Shown piece after piece: positions 43,440-55,939 of a stretch of 64,000 bases of DNA. Numbering within the stretch: the first letter of the stretch is position 1; every line of letters begins with the position of its first letter. The notes beneath the pieces were generated by a model. That model worked only from the letters and a program-made list of their open reading frames with translations, searched no databases and was not told where the DNA came from. Source of the DNA: Golubevia sp. BC0850 (lineage: Eukaryota; Basidiomycota; Exobasidiomycetes; Golubeviales; Golubeviaceae); the NCBI GenBank assembly GCA_012976225.1, contig JAAVVG010000018.1:186001-250000 (forward strand), in the 5' to 3' direction. Made by a program: the position numbers and the translations under genes.

Positions 43440-45148
43440 TTAATGATTTCCATTCTCGATTTTGGGTTGAGCACCCTCTGTTCTTGCAGCTGGAGATGGA
43501 CTATCTTCTTCCTCGTGGTTCGAATGTACAAAAACTGGCTGATTGAAGACGAAAAGAAGAGTTCCAACTTTGGCCATCTCAACCTGAAGATTTAGAAGAG
43601 AGTGAAGCGCGTTTTCAGGTACTGGGCCGAGGAGGTGAAGCTGTTGAGGAGCGTTCAACTTGGTGACCCAACCCATTTTGAAGTAGAGAGAGATGAGTTC
43701 TAAAGTCTGACTGAAAGAAACGATAGGCCGAAGAGAGAGGGAGAGTCGATTGAGAAATCCTACAGGTAGAAGGGTCTCTTCGGTTGCTCGACTTACACGT
43801 TGAAGAACTCCTTTTTGATACGGATCTCGATAAGAGTACAAGGTCTAGGTAGATGACAAAGAATCTCATAAGGTCTTAGATCATAGAGGGACTTAGTTCT
43901 GAGCTCGGCGTGCTCAGGATCATCCATGAGAGTCAAAAATTTGAGGGAGGATAACGAATGGATGAAACCTAGATCGATTGGACCTTTGGAGGAGGAGATT
44001 GATGGAACCTTGTCAACAGCTTGAACAAGGGCTCCACGTTCTAAGTTGATCTTCAAACAAAACAAGTTCTACTTTACTCACCTTGAATTGGAGTTCCATT
44101 GTGGAGAGCTTCGATTTCTTGATCGGTATCGTGGATGGGTACGAATCCAGTAGGAATGACCAAAGTCTAGAAACATTGGAAACGAGTGAGAAAGAGAATC
44201 AAAAACGGACTCGTGGACTCAGAGAGCCTTCCAAGTACTCACCTGAAGGGTAGAACGAGAAGGAATCAAACCAAGGGCCAACTGAGCGGCAGAATTGACG
44301 AAAGAAAATTCAGCTGAAGAAGGAATGAAGATCATAGTATAAAGAAATCTTGGAATTTTAAAAAAAGCTTGAAGTCCAGCAGTAGAATCATGAACGTTTT
44401 CCAAACGTAAATGTTGAACTTTGGAAACTCCTTGATTTCTAGAGAGAAGAGAAAAGTCAGAACTTCCTCCCAAAACGTTATGAGCTTCTAAGGATTTGAG
44501 ATTTGGAAGAATCAAAAGGTGAGCTAGTAATTTGAGAGTCAAACCTCTTCTATTATTTGAACCTGGAGGAGATGGAGGACATTCCAAGACAATCGATTCA
44601 CAAGAAGTGATACTTCTGAATTGACGTTTGAAACCACCACTTGCCATGAAACCACGAGTTAAAGTCTCAGTTTCATTTGCTAAAGTTTCAGTTCTCATAA
44701 CCAATACTCTCAAATTCGGGAAAGCATCTAAGAGTTTAGCCTTTGCCAAGTCAAAGAGAACTGAGGAATTTTCAGCAATCTTTAAACTTTTGGTGTCTTC
44801 TAAATACTTCTTACACTTGGACGCAGATTCGGTCATCTTACGACCTGTCACAAAGGTCTTTGGACCTGGTAGACGAAGAGTCAGAACTGAAGATGATAAG
44901 AAAGGTTGGGAAAGAAGTAGACCTAGCATGTGACCTAGTTGATGATCGTGAATGACCAAGTTCTCGTATAGTACTGGATTGACGGCGGTTTGTAATCTTC
45001 TATTGAGAATGCACATGTTAGAGAGATTCTTACTTGCTTCTACTTCTACTTCACGTTCTTTTAATTGTGTGAAAGAGCAATGAAGTCTGGGTGCACTCAG
45101 GCAATTTGCGATCATGACGATGATCTCGTTGGAAAGGGAAGTGAGCAT
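43440..45148 (-). CDS. F-box-like protein with LRR-type C-terminal part
   Basis: Four exons: 45148-44243, 44166-44082, 44040-43797, 43710-43440; 501 aa, all phases consistent. The start MLTSLSNEIIVMIANCLSAP, then NLSNMCILNRRLQTAVNPVL and YENLVI, has the layout of an F-box followed by a variable Leu-rich region (LDAFPNLRVLVMRTE; LLAHLLILPNLKSLEAHNV). F-box proteins select targets for SCF ubiquitin ligases. The third intron in order of transcript position two is only 41 nt, near the lower limit for spliceosomal introns, yet it alone keeps the frame (PIQ/ERGALVQAV). The TTG-extended frame upstream (to 45190) is preceded by an acceptor-like sequence, so an extra 5' exon is possible. Confidence 0.65.
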
Positions 45149-45798
45149 CTTCTGAGTGAATGCGGATGCAGAGAGATTGAGAAAAGTCAACTGAACAGTA
45201 GATTCAGAAGAGTCTGGTAAAAGAAGGAGTTTCTTTCAAAATCTTCTTCCGCACTTTCAAATTTGCGACGGGGCTCGTGATTTTGAAGGAAGAAAGATAA
45301 GGACTGATTCATGGGGTGAGATGAATGTCGTTCTATCAGAGACTCACCTTCAACTTTTGATTCTGATAGTTTCTTCGTTTTTTAGGTTTTGGGTGGGAAA
45401 GAAAAGTAAAAGGCGAGAAAGATCTCGACTGAGCTCGAAAAGGCGAGCCTAGCTCTAATTGGCATACTGTAGGCACGAGCCCCAACCCCTTTCCATGTGA
45501 GACATTCAAATCTCCTGAATCACAACACTTTGTCTCGCGAGTATATCTCAAAACTCTCTGTAATTCAATGCAAAGAGTAGACCAGTAGCGAAAGAAAGTG
45601 AAAGCGATGGAAGTGGCCACGTGGGATGTGCTGGTTTCCATTAAAGGAAAACGCTTTTCTCTCTTCTTCCCGAACCTCATTCTCCATTCGACGCTTGATT
45701 CAAAACTTCCATATTTCTTCAATTTACTGGCGATCAAATTCTCCGACTCCGGAATTCGGAAGAAGGATCTATCCAAAAAAGCCGATTCTTCAAACCAA
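45149..45798. promoter_or_regulatory. Divergent promoter region
   Basis: About 650 bases between the start codons of the F-box-like gene (minus) and the GMC oxidoreductase (plus). A minus-strand donor-like GTGAGT near 45345 might belong to a 5' UTR intron of the F-box-like gene. No other signal is recognised. Confidence 0.35.
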
Positions 45799-47999
45799 AT
45801 GTTCAATTTAACCTCACCTCTGAACGAATCAGCCACCCAAGTTTCTCACTACGACAGTGATCGATCTCCACCCTCAGAGTTTTCTTCATATGATTACATA
45901 GTAATCGGAGGAGGCACGAGTGGTTCTGTACTCTCCAATTCCTTATCTTCCAATCCAGAGAACGAAGTCTTGGTCTTAGAAGCTGGTCCAAGAGCCAATT
46001 TCGCAGTCTCCATTCCTCTAAGTGAGTATCTAATACTTTTATACTATAGCAAAAGACTCATTGACCCCATCTCTTACTCCTCAGTCGCAAACATCAGAGC
46101 CTACGACCCTCGATTCGGATTTCAACTCTCGACAGTTCCACAAAAGAATCTCGAAAACAGACGGGTCGAAACTTTCTCTGGAAAGATTTTGGGAGGTACT
46201 AGTGCTGTTAATGCTTCTGTTTTCACAAAATCGTGTCATGAAGAATTGGTAAGTAGAGTCAGTTGCTCGTCTAACTCTCTCAGGCTGACAAATCCAACGA
46301 ACGACTTATCTTCCTCTCCCCCTTCCTTCATACTTCTAGAGATCCTGGGTATCTGATCATGGCTGTAAGACTTGGTCTCCAGAAGAAATGCAACCTTTCA
46401 TAGACCGACCTTTACAAAATGAGCAATCTTCTTCTAAGCATCAAATCGGACCTTTGGAGACTAGAGGAATGCCAGCTCACGTTCCCTCTTTCTCTCAAAG
46501 ATGGCTTAAAGCTTTAGATAGAGTTGGAAATACAAATTTTGAGAATCCCCATTGGAATTCGGAGGAAGGTCCAATTGGAATTGGCTCTTTCAAACCAAGG
46601 TTTACAGTTTCAAAAAAAGGTTGGAAATCTCATGCTGGGAATTCATTCCTTCCAGATGAAGTTTTAAGAAACAGAAGTAATTTGAGAGTCTGTACGGAAT
46701 GTAGAGTTGACAGATTACATTTGGAGAGGGATGAAACAGGAGAGTTGGTGGCGAAAGGTGTTTGGATTAAGGATTTGAAAGGTCACTCTTTCTTTGTCAG
46801 GTGCTCAAAAGAAATAATCTTATCAGCTGGAGCCTTGTGAGTATTTTTGAATGAAAGAGATTGAATGTTTGCCACGGATCTCTTGGTCTCTGACTTATGT
46901 TCCTACTTTCTACCTCGACAGTCACACGCCTCCAATCCTCCTTCGAAGCGGCATTGGACCCTCCAAAGACCTCTCCGATCTCTCAATCCCCATTCAACTA
47001 GACTCCCCTCGAATAGGGAAAGGTCTCTCTGATCATATAGGAGTGATCCTTCATTTCCTTGGACCATACTCGGAGTCAACTCTCAAGATTCAAGACGGAT
47101 TTCTGTCCACTCTCTATGAAGGTGCTAAAAACTCCTTAGACTTTCTGCTATTTGGAAAAGGGCTTTTCACATCTCCAGGTTTCGTCGAAGTCATCAGCTA
47201 TTTGAAGAGTTCCCAAATTGAAATCGATAAAGACAAGACAGAGATGAAGCTCAAGTTTTCAAATCCATACACTACAATTCCAGATATCGAGATCATTTTC
47301 TCGACTCACTGGATGGAATTTCAATGTAGAAGGTTTCCAGGTTTAAATGCAACAACAACCAAACCAAAGAAAGGAGTCTTTGGAATCTTCATCATTTTGA
47401 CTAGTCCAACCAAAACAGACTCAAGTTACGTCAAGTTAAATTCTAGGGATGTTTTCGATCCTCCATTAATAGATCCTTCTTTTTTCGAAAACCCAGAAGA
47501 TTTGGAAAAATTGTTAAAAGCTGTGAAATTGATCATGTTTTTGATTGGAAAGTTGAATCAAGAAGAGGAATGGGAAATCGAACCTGCTGATTGTCCTGGA
47601 TTTGATTGGGGAAGTGGAGAGTATGAGTTTGAAGGAATGGAGAAGTTAAAGAAAAAAGGAAGCTTTCATGGTTTCAATGAAATTCCGGATGAGGTAAGGT
47701 CTCAAAAATAATTTTCCAAGTCTTTCTCTCTTCTTCGGTTCTGACTTCCGCCTTTCCTTCAGGTCTACCGTTCTTACATCCGTCAGAAAGCCACAGCGAT
47801 TTATCATCCTTCATCATCATGTCAAATGGGGCGAACTTCAACTGATCCAATCGATCCAACCAATTTTAAACTTCGAAATGTTAATGGATTGAGAGTCTGT
47901 GATGCTAGTATCTTTCCACACGTACCTTCTACTCATCCTCAAAGCTTAGTCTATGCCAGCGCCGAGAAGTTAGGTGAGATCTTGTTAAAGGAAAGGTAG
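45799..47999 (+). CDS. GMC-family FAD-dependent oxidoreductase
   Basis: Five exons: 45799-46021, 46085-46248, 46340-46836, 46922-47693, 47763-47999; 630 aa. GMC enzymes oxidise alcohols or sugars using FAD. The dinucleotide-binding motif YDYIVIGGGTSGSVLSN is near the N-terminus, LEAGP follows, signature 1 reads GKILGGTSAVNASVF, and signature 2 (GAFHTPPILLRSGIGP) is rebuilt across intron 3. The C-terminal active-site region has YHPSSSCQMG and DASIFPHVPSTHPQSLVYA, supplying the two expected catalytic His. No signal peptide is visible from the chosen ATG, which would favour an intracellular enzyme. The frame is open further upstream (to about 45598), so an N-terminal extension is possible. The substrate is unknown. 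Confidence 0.9.
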
Positions 48000-48243
48000 A
48001 ACTAGGATCTCTCATTTTGGAAAGAAAGTCTTGGTTTTGAATCTGAGGCTTCCTTTTGTCTAAAATATGGATCTCAAATATTTTGAAACTGAACAGTCTT
48101 TTGTATAACACTTTTGTTAAATGAATTTGGCATTGCTTGAATCTATGAAAGGTCTTGATATAAAAATACAGGTCTCATTGAGAGAAGAAACAGACGACCC
48201 TAACTTTTGTCTCCACTATTACACCTTTTCCTGCTTTCTTGTT

Positions 48244-49402
48244 TCAAGTCATCACAGTCTTCATGGCTACTAAACTTGTAATCAATCTATTGATTCTTTT
48301 CCTTTCTTCTCTTTCTCTTTCTCCCTCTACCTTCCCATCTACCTCTTCCATCTGGATTTGTTCAAGATCAATCCCAACCTTATAAATCTTATCAATTTCC
48401 CTCCAATCCAAAGATCTCATACCAGCTTTAACTCTATAGTCATTAGATTTGTTTAGAATTTGAGAACCTTCTTTGATTAGGGTTCCACCTTGAGTTAGGG
48501 AAATCATTTTTGAAAGTAGACCTGAGGAGTTTGAAGTTGAAGAAGAGGATGGGGATGGGGATGGTCCAATGGAAATTATGATTAAGGAGGTAGTTGTTGG
48601 TGAGAGACCGAAAGTTTTGAGAGATTCGGAGATCTGGAGGAGGGGGAGAAGAGAAGAGAAGATTAGGAAATGGGTTGAAGGTTTGGAAGGGAAAGGATGG
48701 AGCAATTCATCTGAGTTGAGGGAAAGAAGTCGAGATAGTTATCTACTAATGAAGTGATGAGTGAAGGAGAGAGACAGAGAGAGGGTTCTGATCTAGAAGA
48801 ACCATGTTCTTGAGCTGACAGCTTGTCGTCCTTCATAATCACATTAAAGGCTGATGACGTAATAGGTTACTGATAGAATCTGGAAGAAGCTTCTCATTTC
48901 CATTTGAAAAGCTACCTTTGGAGACAGAGAGAAGTTCCATTCTTCTGGATCTTCCTGACCCTCTAGCTTCAATCTACATCCACCACCCCTCGTAACAGAC
49001 TCTCTCTCTCTCTCAAACATAAGCAGTGGTTCAGCTACTCACATTGGTACTAGGACTCAACTTCCACAGTATTTCAGCATGAAGGTTTCTAGCTCTCATT
49101 CCGCCTTTCCCACTTGGATTCCCACTTGCCACTTCACCCTCACCCTCTATAGCCTGTACCTGTACCTGTTTCTGATTGCTGATGTGATTACTAGCAGCTA
49201 TCATAGCCTGATGACAAGCGGTAAGTAAATGATCTCTACTGACTATTCGACTCGAGTCAATGAAAGCAAATTCATTTTGATTGGGAGTTGAAGAGTTCAG
49301 AAGTTGATCTAAAAGTTGATCCGGAGATGGAATCGAATGAAATAAGGCTATGTTCAAACTGTTAATTGATGATGGGAAATGTGGGAACGAATAAGTTTCC
49401 AT
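48244..49402 (-). CDS. CGI121: Cgi121-like subunit of the EKC/KEOPS complex
   Basis: Two exons, 49402-49043 and 48633-48244; 249 aa. KEOPS makes the t6A modification at position 37 of ANN-decoding tRNAs, and Cgi121 binds Bud32. Family features are FIDSSRIVSRDHLLTACHQA, then RNLHAEILWKLSPSTN joined across the intron to ISESLKTFGLSPTTTSLIII. The second exon has a Ser/Pro-rich insertion (GPSPSPSSSSTSNSSG) and a charged C-terminal tail (EVDGKVEGEREREERKRI) that make it longer than the yeast protein (about 180 aa). The 409-nt intron is long for this window. Identification rests on the conserved LH-x-E-I and SP-x-x-N-I-S-E-x-L pattern and is fairly sure. Confidence 0.82.
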
Positions 49403-49858
49403 TCTTGAAGGGGAGATTGAAGGAGAGAGCTGTCTATCACACCCTTCTTCTGCACCCCAAAGCGCAGTTGCTCAACGCTCACTCAATCTCACCACTCAGC
49501 TTTTTTCTCTTTTCACGAATCATTGTTACATTCACTTTGAAAATTTATTTAATCGCAGGGTCCATTGAGAAATCAGATCTTCCTTCTTCTCTCCTTCTTC
49601 ACTCTACTCTCTTTTGGACGAAACAACATTCTGGACTCCTTCTCATCCACTCCACTCCTTCACTAAGGCATCATAATCAACAAAAGGTGGGTAGCTTTCT
49701 CATCATCTTCTCAACACCTTGACCCGCTTATCAAGAGCTCCAAAACACGCTACTCATTCGTTTCTCGGCTTTTTTTTCCTTCCCTCCGAACAGACATCCA
49801 TCTCTCTCTCTTATTCTTGGACTTTACCATTCTAAACACAGCAGTCTACTATCTCAGG
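49403..49858. promoter_or_regulatory. Divergent promoter region
   Basis: About 460 bases between the Cgi121-like start (minus) and the lipase start (plus). The lipase ATG is preceded directly by ACTATCTCAG, an acceptor-like string, so a 5' UTR exon may lie here. Confidence 0.35.
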
Positions 49859-52800
49859 ATGATCTTAGACTCCAACTCAGAAGGAGAAGTTCTCTCTCCA
49901 ACTTCCACCATTTCGCCAAGTTCGCCTCCACCTGCTTCAATCGCGGAATCAGAAGTTTCCCTCTCAGAATTAGAAGCAGCAACTACAGGAACGCCCTCAG
50001 AAATATCAGATGGAGTTTCAGTAGATAGTTTACGAGAAGCAGCATTAATGATTCCAGATGTAGAAGCTCCTAATGCTAATACATCTCCACAACAATCATC
50101 ACAACCTCTAATCCCCTTCAATTCTTCCGGAATCCTTTCCTCGTCCTCCTCCTCATCGGGAGCCAACACACCAATAGATTGGCCAGCTCTCTTAGGAGTT
50201 TCCTCTCAAACTTTAGACGCAGCAACCACAGCCACCTCCTTCGGTTTCGCAGCAGCTAGAACTGCAACTTCTTTCGGTTTAACCTTTGCAAAACGTTTGA
50301 CTCAAGTTTTAGTGGCTGTACCTGCTATGGCAGTTGATGGAGCTTTTATGGGAATCGCTCCAAATGGTGTTGGAAGCAATTCAAATGACAGAAATGGCCA
50401 ACCTAGCGCTGCCGCTATCGCCCATGCTACTGTAGGAGGTCTTTTCGATGGAATCGCTATGTTGGCTTTGGGTGGGATTGATGTGGGAAGTGCCTTGACT
50501 TCTGCTGGACTTGGAGCGGCTGGAGCGGGAGTTGAGGGAGTTAGAAGGTTAGTATCGTCCATCAGGGTCTGTCAGATAAGAGTTTCGCGCTTGGAGTCAG
50601 TCCTGATTCCTTCCCTTTCTTTCTTTCTTCCTTTCTTTCTCTCTTACCATATCTCTTATCATATTTCAGGGCCATGGGCAGCGAAGTCTTACGCAGTTTG
50701 AGTGCCTTCTCTAAATTAGTCAAGTGAGTATAAGAAGTCGCGACAATTCCTCGTTCCAACTTTTTAACCTTCTTTCCGTGCCTCTCGCTGACTTTCAACT
50801 TCTCGATTTCCCACTTTCTTCTTTCAGACGAGAGTGGTCAGCTTCGGATCTTTCATGTCTTCCTCCAGGAGGTTTACCAGCTTACAGTGCATTGGGAATC
50901 ACGAGAGCTTTAACAGCTTGGGTTCTAATCCAACTAGTCACTAGACCAGATTATGAACGTCGTCAACTCAAAGGAATGGAGGAGATAGATCTTACAGTGA
51001 TGAAGAAATTGTGTAGAGAAGAGCTGGAGAAAAGGAAGAAACTTCAAGAAGAACAGGAAAAGAAGGAGGCTGAATTCAAAGGATCAGTTCCTCAAGAGAC
51101 TTCAAAGAAACCAGAAGCTAACAACGTCAAGATCACTTCTGAGATGACTCTACCTAAAGAGGAAGGAGAACTCATTGGAGCTACTATTGGGACTAGTCAC
51201 GTTCATGGAGACACGGCTTCTCAATCTACTGATTCAGGACCTCCAGAACCTCTCGACACTCAAGAGGCTCTTCTTGGACTGAGAAGATACTCTCGTCTAG
51301 TTTTAGGAGTCTATGGAGGAGTGGCTTTGGCTTGGCTTGGTGCTTTGCCTACAGAGGGGTTTCATACAAGCGATCCTCTCGATGCCACTTCAACCGATCC
51401 AGTCGAAAAGGTCTCTACAGTCGTAGACGGAGAGGCTCCTAGAGTTCATCCTCAGCCAGCTCCAGTCGAAACTGAAGAAGCTAAGAAGGCAAGGGCAGCA
51501 GATGAAGTCGGATTTCCTCGAGCAGCCTCCAAACTTCAAGTTGACTCTGATCCAAACCTAGGAGTTGCAGCTGGAGGTTCTGGTTTATTCGATGACGATG
51601 GAGGAGTCATGCCAGGCGCTTTTGGATCAACCTTCACTACTGAACCCGAAATTTCGACAACTACTGCTCCTTCAAATACAAATTCTATGCCGACTACTAC
51701 AACTTCCACTTCTTCAGATTCAACCACTGGTACAATCCCTCCCCAGCGTAGTGGGACTGCTTACTCTTACTTGGATCTCATCTCTGGAAAACATGATAAT
51801 GATCTATTCCATAAGACTGGTGGTTTGAAAGAAGGAGCAGCAACTGAAGGTTCTTATGATGAATTCGTTCCACCTCCAACTAGAGATCCGAATTCAACTG
51901 CTAGAACTTCAAAACCTAGGTATTATGTCGTAACAGATCATGAAGCTGAAAAGATTTGTCTGATTCTTAGAGGTAGTTTAACTGTTGGGGATATTGCTGC
52001 TGATTTAACTTGTGAAAGTGTTAGATGGGAACATGCTGGAGAAGATAGTGCCGATTGGGAGAGTAGAAAAGGTTGGGAGATTGGAGATTCTACTGAGAAC
52101 AGATTGACGGAGCTGAAGACTGGAAGTTCAGAAGAGACTGAGGGAAAGAAAGAAGAAATCGATATGGTTCATGGTGAGTTCTTCGAAAAGTTCAGTATGA
52201 CTTGAAAGGTTTCCTTGGGATTTCGGGTCAATGTGCTGAACTCTTTCTCCCATCTTTCTTGCGACTTGTAGAGGGAATCTATTTGACTGCTCAAGAGATT
52301 GGGCTTCCTGGTCGACCGGTTCATCGAGCGGTTTCAAGAGCTCTGACTCTCAATCCCACCTATTCTCTGGATATCTGTGGTCACTCTTTAGGCGCTGGTT
52401 GTGCCGCACTTCTAGCTTTAATGTGGGGATCAACAGAGACCGGTTTAACTCATTCCAAGTCAGGTTTACCAATCAACAGAAAGATCCATGCTTATTGCTT
52501 CGCTGTTCCTTGCGTTTCAAATCAACATCTTTCAAAGAGAATGCGAACTCTGGTGACTTCCTTCGTAGTCTCTTACGATTTGGTCTCTAGATTATCTCTT
52601 GGAAGTGTCTTGGACGTAAGAAATGCCTGCGCTTGGTTATGTTACGAAGATGAACAATCACGTTTAAATCCAAAACCTAGAAATGAAGATAGCAATCTAC
52701 CAATTTCTTCAATGGCTCCTCCACCTCCATTCACCCTCAACAGCTTTACTCAAAAAGCTTTCAAACATCAAGCTTCTCAACTTAATGAATCAGTCAAAGA

Positions 52801-53086
52801 AGAATTCGAAATCGAAGCTTTATCTTTAAGAAAAACTTTGGAAGCTAATATGAATGGAGTTGAACTTTTCCCTCCTGGAACTGTTCTGGTTTCTTTCCCT
52901 CAAAATGGGTTTCTCACTCAAACTGAAGCTAGCAAAAATTGTAGAGATGAACAATTTAGAGTCTTTAGAGTCAAGGATAAGGCCAACTTTAACGATGTCT
53001 TTGGTCAAATTCAATTCGTTTCTGGCATGTTAAGTGATCATATGCCTCAGATTTATAACAATTGTGTTCATAACATCAGTTCTTAG
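49859..53086 (+). CDS. Class 3 lipase (diacylglycerol lipase-like)
   Basis: Exons 49859-50547, 50670-50723 (54 nt), 50828-52173, 52272-53086; 967 aa. The alpha/beta-hydrolase nucleophile motif GHSLGAG (Ser735) follows HRAVSRALTLNPTYSLDIC. Upstream ICLILRGSLTVGDIAADL corresponds to the family's oxyanion region, with an Asp typical of sn-1 diacylglycerol lipases. Before it come an acidic Ser/Pro/Thr-rich N-terminus, a Gly/Ala-rich helical stretch (FDGIAMLALGGIDVGSAL) and a Lys/Glu coiled coil, arranged as in fungal cytosolic/membrane-associated class 3 lipases. It probably hydrolyses acylglycerols. No signal peptide is present. A 5' exon may be missing, since the ATG sits right after an acceptor-like sequence. 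Confidence 0.85.
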
Positions 53087-53606
53087 TTCTGAAGGTGGAA
53101 CTGGCTCAAGTTTCTCGGTCCATGAGTTGCAAAGTTCGTCTCCCTCTCTTCTCTGTATCCTCCCTTTCCCCTGATTTTGATTCCCTCCCACTCCATCCTC
53201 TGGCATACCCCCTGCTCCTTTTGTACCTCCTCATTCTACTTGTAACACTTATACAGTTTTGAAAGGATTCCCGATTACAAATCATGAAAGCGAGTGAATG
53301 CAGAAAGACTTGACGAAGATGCGGAGCTCAAAGTAAGTCTAATTTGTGGCACTTTGAAAGGACCTACGATCCCTTTGCAAAGCACAAAGTCAAAAGAAGC
53401 TGAAAAAGAAATCTTTCTTCTGTCTTTCACATCTCAACCAGCGCGTGACGTGTGAGGACAGCTTCGATGAGCTTCAACAAAGTCTTTTTCGAGCTCACAA
53501 GAAGATGAGTGCCAAGTGGTAAAAGATCCGAGCATTGAAAGATACGTTTCTAAGATACGTTTCTGAGATACATAGTTCGCTCATTTGATATCTCTTTCTT
53601 GACCAT
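53087..53606. other. Intergenic, between convergent genes
   Basis: About 520 bases between the lipase and hydrolase stop codons. A short tandem (ATACGTTTCT, twice) near 53543-53566 is the only structure noticed. Confidence 0.4.
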
Positions 53607-55826
53607 TTAAACTCTCTTACTGCTTTCCCTTCTCAACCAATCTCTGACTTTCCTATTCCCACCCACCTTCCCACCATTTCTGCTCTGTAAAATCCCTTCA
53701 AGTTCACTTGCTTCCAATTTCAAATTCCCGGCAGCCGGATGATCACCACTCATAAGAGCGACAAATTCAGCTTCAGAAGGTAAAGCGAATCTGTTAAAGC
53801 TAGGTTCCCAACCTAAAGGACCTTTCCCTCTCAGTTCATTCTCCTTAGCTCTTCTACTTTCATTAGTCAAACTTTCAGAAGGTAACTTTAAATCTGGAAC
53901 ATTCATACTTAAGCCAGCATCCTTAGCATCCTTTAGATTTCCAAAGAACAAAGTTTTCATCTTTTGATCATCTACTTCCGAAAGTTGTTTTGGATTCCAA
54001 GGAGCGATTCCTTCTCTTCTCTTTCCAGTTTCAGGATCTTTAGTTAAAGTATGAGTTACACCAATATGAAAATCTTTTCCTAACCTGAAATCACAGAAAA
54101 CGGTGGCTAATCTCATGTCGTTTCTGAAAGCCTGTTCAACGTTGAATTTCCTAGCTTGATTAATGGTTTCAAAAGTCACTTTCAAACTCCTTGGACTTTT
54201 ACTTTTCAATGTTTTAAGAGTCTCTTTTGAGAAGGAGATGAGTTCTGAAGAGATTGATGGGACTCCCAATTGTTGAAGTTCGTTTGCTGCTTGAGTTGTA
54301 GAATAATTTTGCGAGGTTAATTCTTCTAGACATGAGAAAGAAGCTTCTACTGAAGGTTGACCAAAAACGTAGTCTATAACGATACGTCTTTGTCCAAGGA
54401 AAGGAGTTGAGGCTAAGATGGAAGATGATTTCTCGTTGTCTGGTCCGAAAGGATCGCAACTGTATTCTTCTAGTGCAGAGGAAACGACGTTTGGATCAGA
54501 GGCGGAAGCGCTCGGTAAGGTTGCTAGTCTTTGAAGGACTTGTGGGATTTGAGAGGATTGAATGAAATGAGTGGCTAGACCTGTGAGGCTGTGAGAAGAT
54601 AGATAGATTGGGACAGAAGATGCGAGAATTAGAATACTTCCGAGAAGGAGGGTAGCATTGGAAACTCACTAAGCTTCCTCTCCGCTGATTCTGGCCCCAG
54701 TCAAACCCAAGTACATTCCAATCTTTCCATCTAATCTAGCTAGAATTCTAGTGACTCCTACATCTGGGAAATAACCGATTCCAGTCTCTGGCATGGCAAA
54801 CATGGTCCTCTCAGTAGAGATTCTGAAAGGTGCATGCAAAGAAAGACCTACTCCTCCTCCCACTGACGACGAGGCAAAGCAGAGGGCTCTAGATTAGCAC
54901 AAACTCAGCTCACTTGATTGAACCATATACACCATCACTTCTATGTCCTAGAACTCACTAGTAATCCCATCCATGAAAGCCACAAAGTGCTTCCTCTGCT
55001 TCTGGCCTTTAGAACTTGCACTATTTCCCCTCGCCTCATCTACAGCAGCCTTGACACCAACGCTTTCACCGAGTTTTGCGATCTTGTAATCCAATGCGAA
55101 CTCGGCTTGGAAGAAATCTAGAGCTTTCTGTCTTTGGCTTGGATCTTCGGAAGCTGCGGAAGTTACTACAGCCATGACATCTCCTCCTGAGCATAGAGCT
55201 CTACCTTCTCCTCGAAGAGCTATGATAGAGCAAGATGGAGAGGAAGTGAAGTTCTGATTGGGGTGGGGGGAGTGGGTGGATAGATGGTGGAGGAAGGAGA
55301 GGAGAGGTGGGCAACAGGAGAACAGAAATAAGATCTCCTTCAAGTGGAAATGAAAGATAACCTTTACTGAAGTACTCACATCCAAAGCTTTATCAATCAA
55401 ATCAACCATTTCTTGATTTAAAGCGTTTAGAGCTTTTGGTCTATTCAACATGATGGTTCTCAATCCACCATCACTCAATTCCAATACTGTCTTGGAGTTC
55501 AATTCATCAACCTTGGTCGAAGTTGAAGTTGAAGCAGAGCGTGAATTTGAATTTGTTGGAGAAGACATTTGAGATGAGATTTGTGCAAGTCTGCTAGAAG
55601 GTGAAGAAGAGGGAGACTTGGTCATGGTTCGAACAGTAGTAGAAGTAGGCGATCCTTTAGATAGAATAGAGATGCTTCGAATAGAAGTTGAAGTCGATTT
55701 TGCAAATTGAAGTCGAAATTTGCTGATTGAATTAACTCCTCGAGCTGAAATCATCTGATACCGAAGGATGGATAGAACCGGTGCGAGGGGATTGAGAAGA
55801 AGCTCGCAACTTGGTGAAATGCTCAT
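53607..55826 (-). CDS. 3-hydroxyisobutyryl-CoA hydrolase (crotonase family)
   Basis: Four exons: 55826-55380, 55253-54959, 54862-54670, 54588-53607; 638 aa. The enzyme releases 3-hydroxyisobutyrate from its CoA ester in mitochondrial valine breakdown. Crotonase-fold motifs are clear: [44 protein letters not shown] (joined across intron 2), [18 protein letters not shown] and [11 protein letters not shown], the last three typical of HIBCH rather than of enoyl-CoA hydratases. The N-terminus is rich in Ser, Thr and Arg; a presequence could begin at Met1 or at codon 25 ([13 protein letters not shown]). A Ser-rich linker separates it from the domain. It is longer than animal HIBCH (about 385 aa), mainly through the N-terminus and C-terminus. 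Confidence 0.9.
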
Positions 55827-55939
55827 CGCAGGCCTTCGTCACTTCCAGCCTTGAGATCGAATTCTAGAACCTAAGAGTAGAACATTATCAGTAATAAAGA
55901 AGAACAGAAACTATACAACAGTCGAAACCAAAACCGAAC

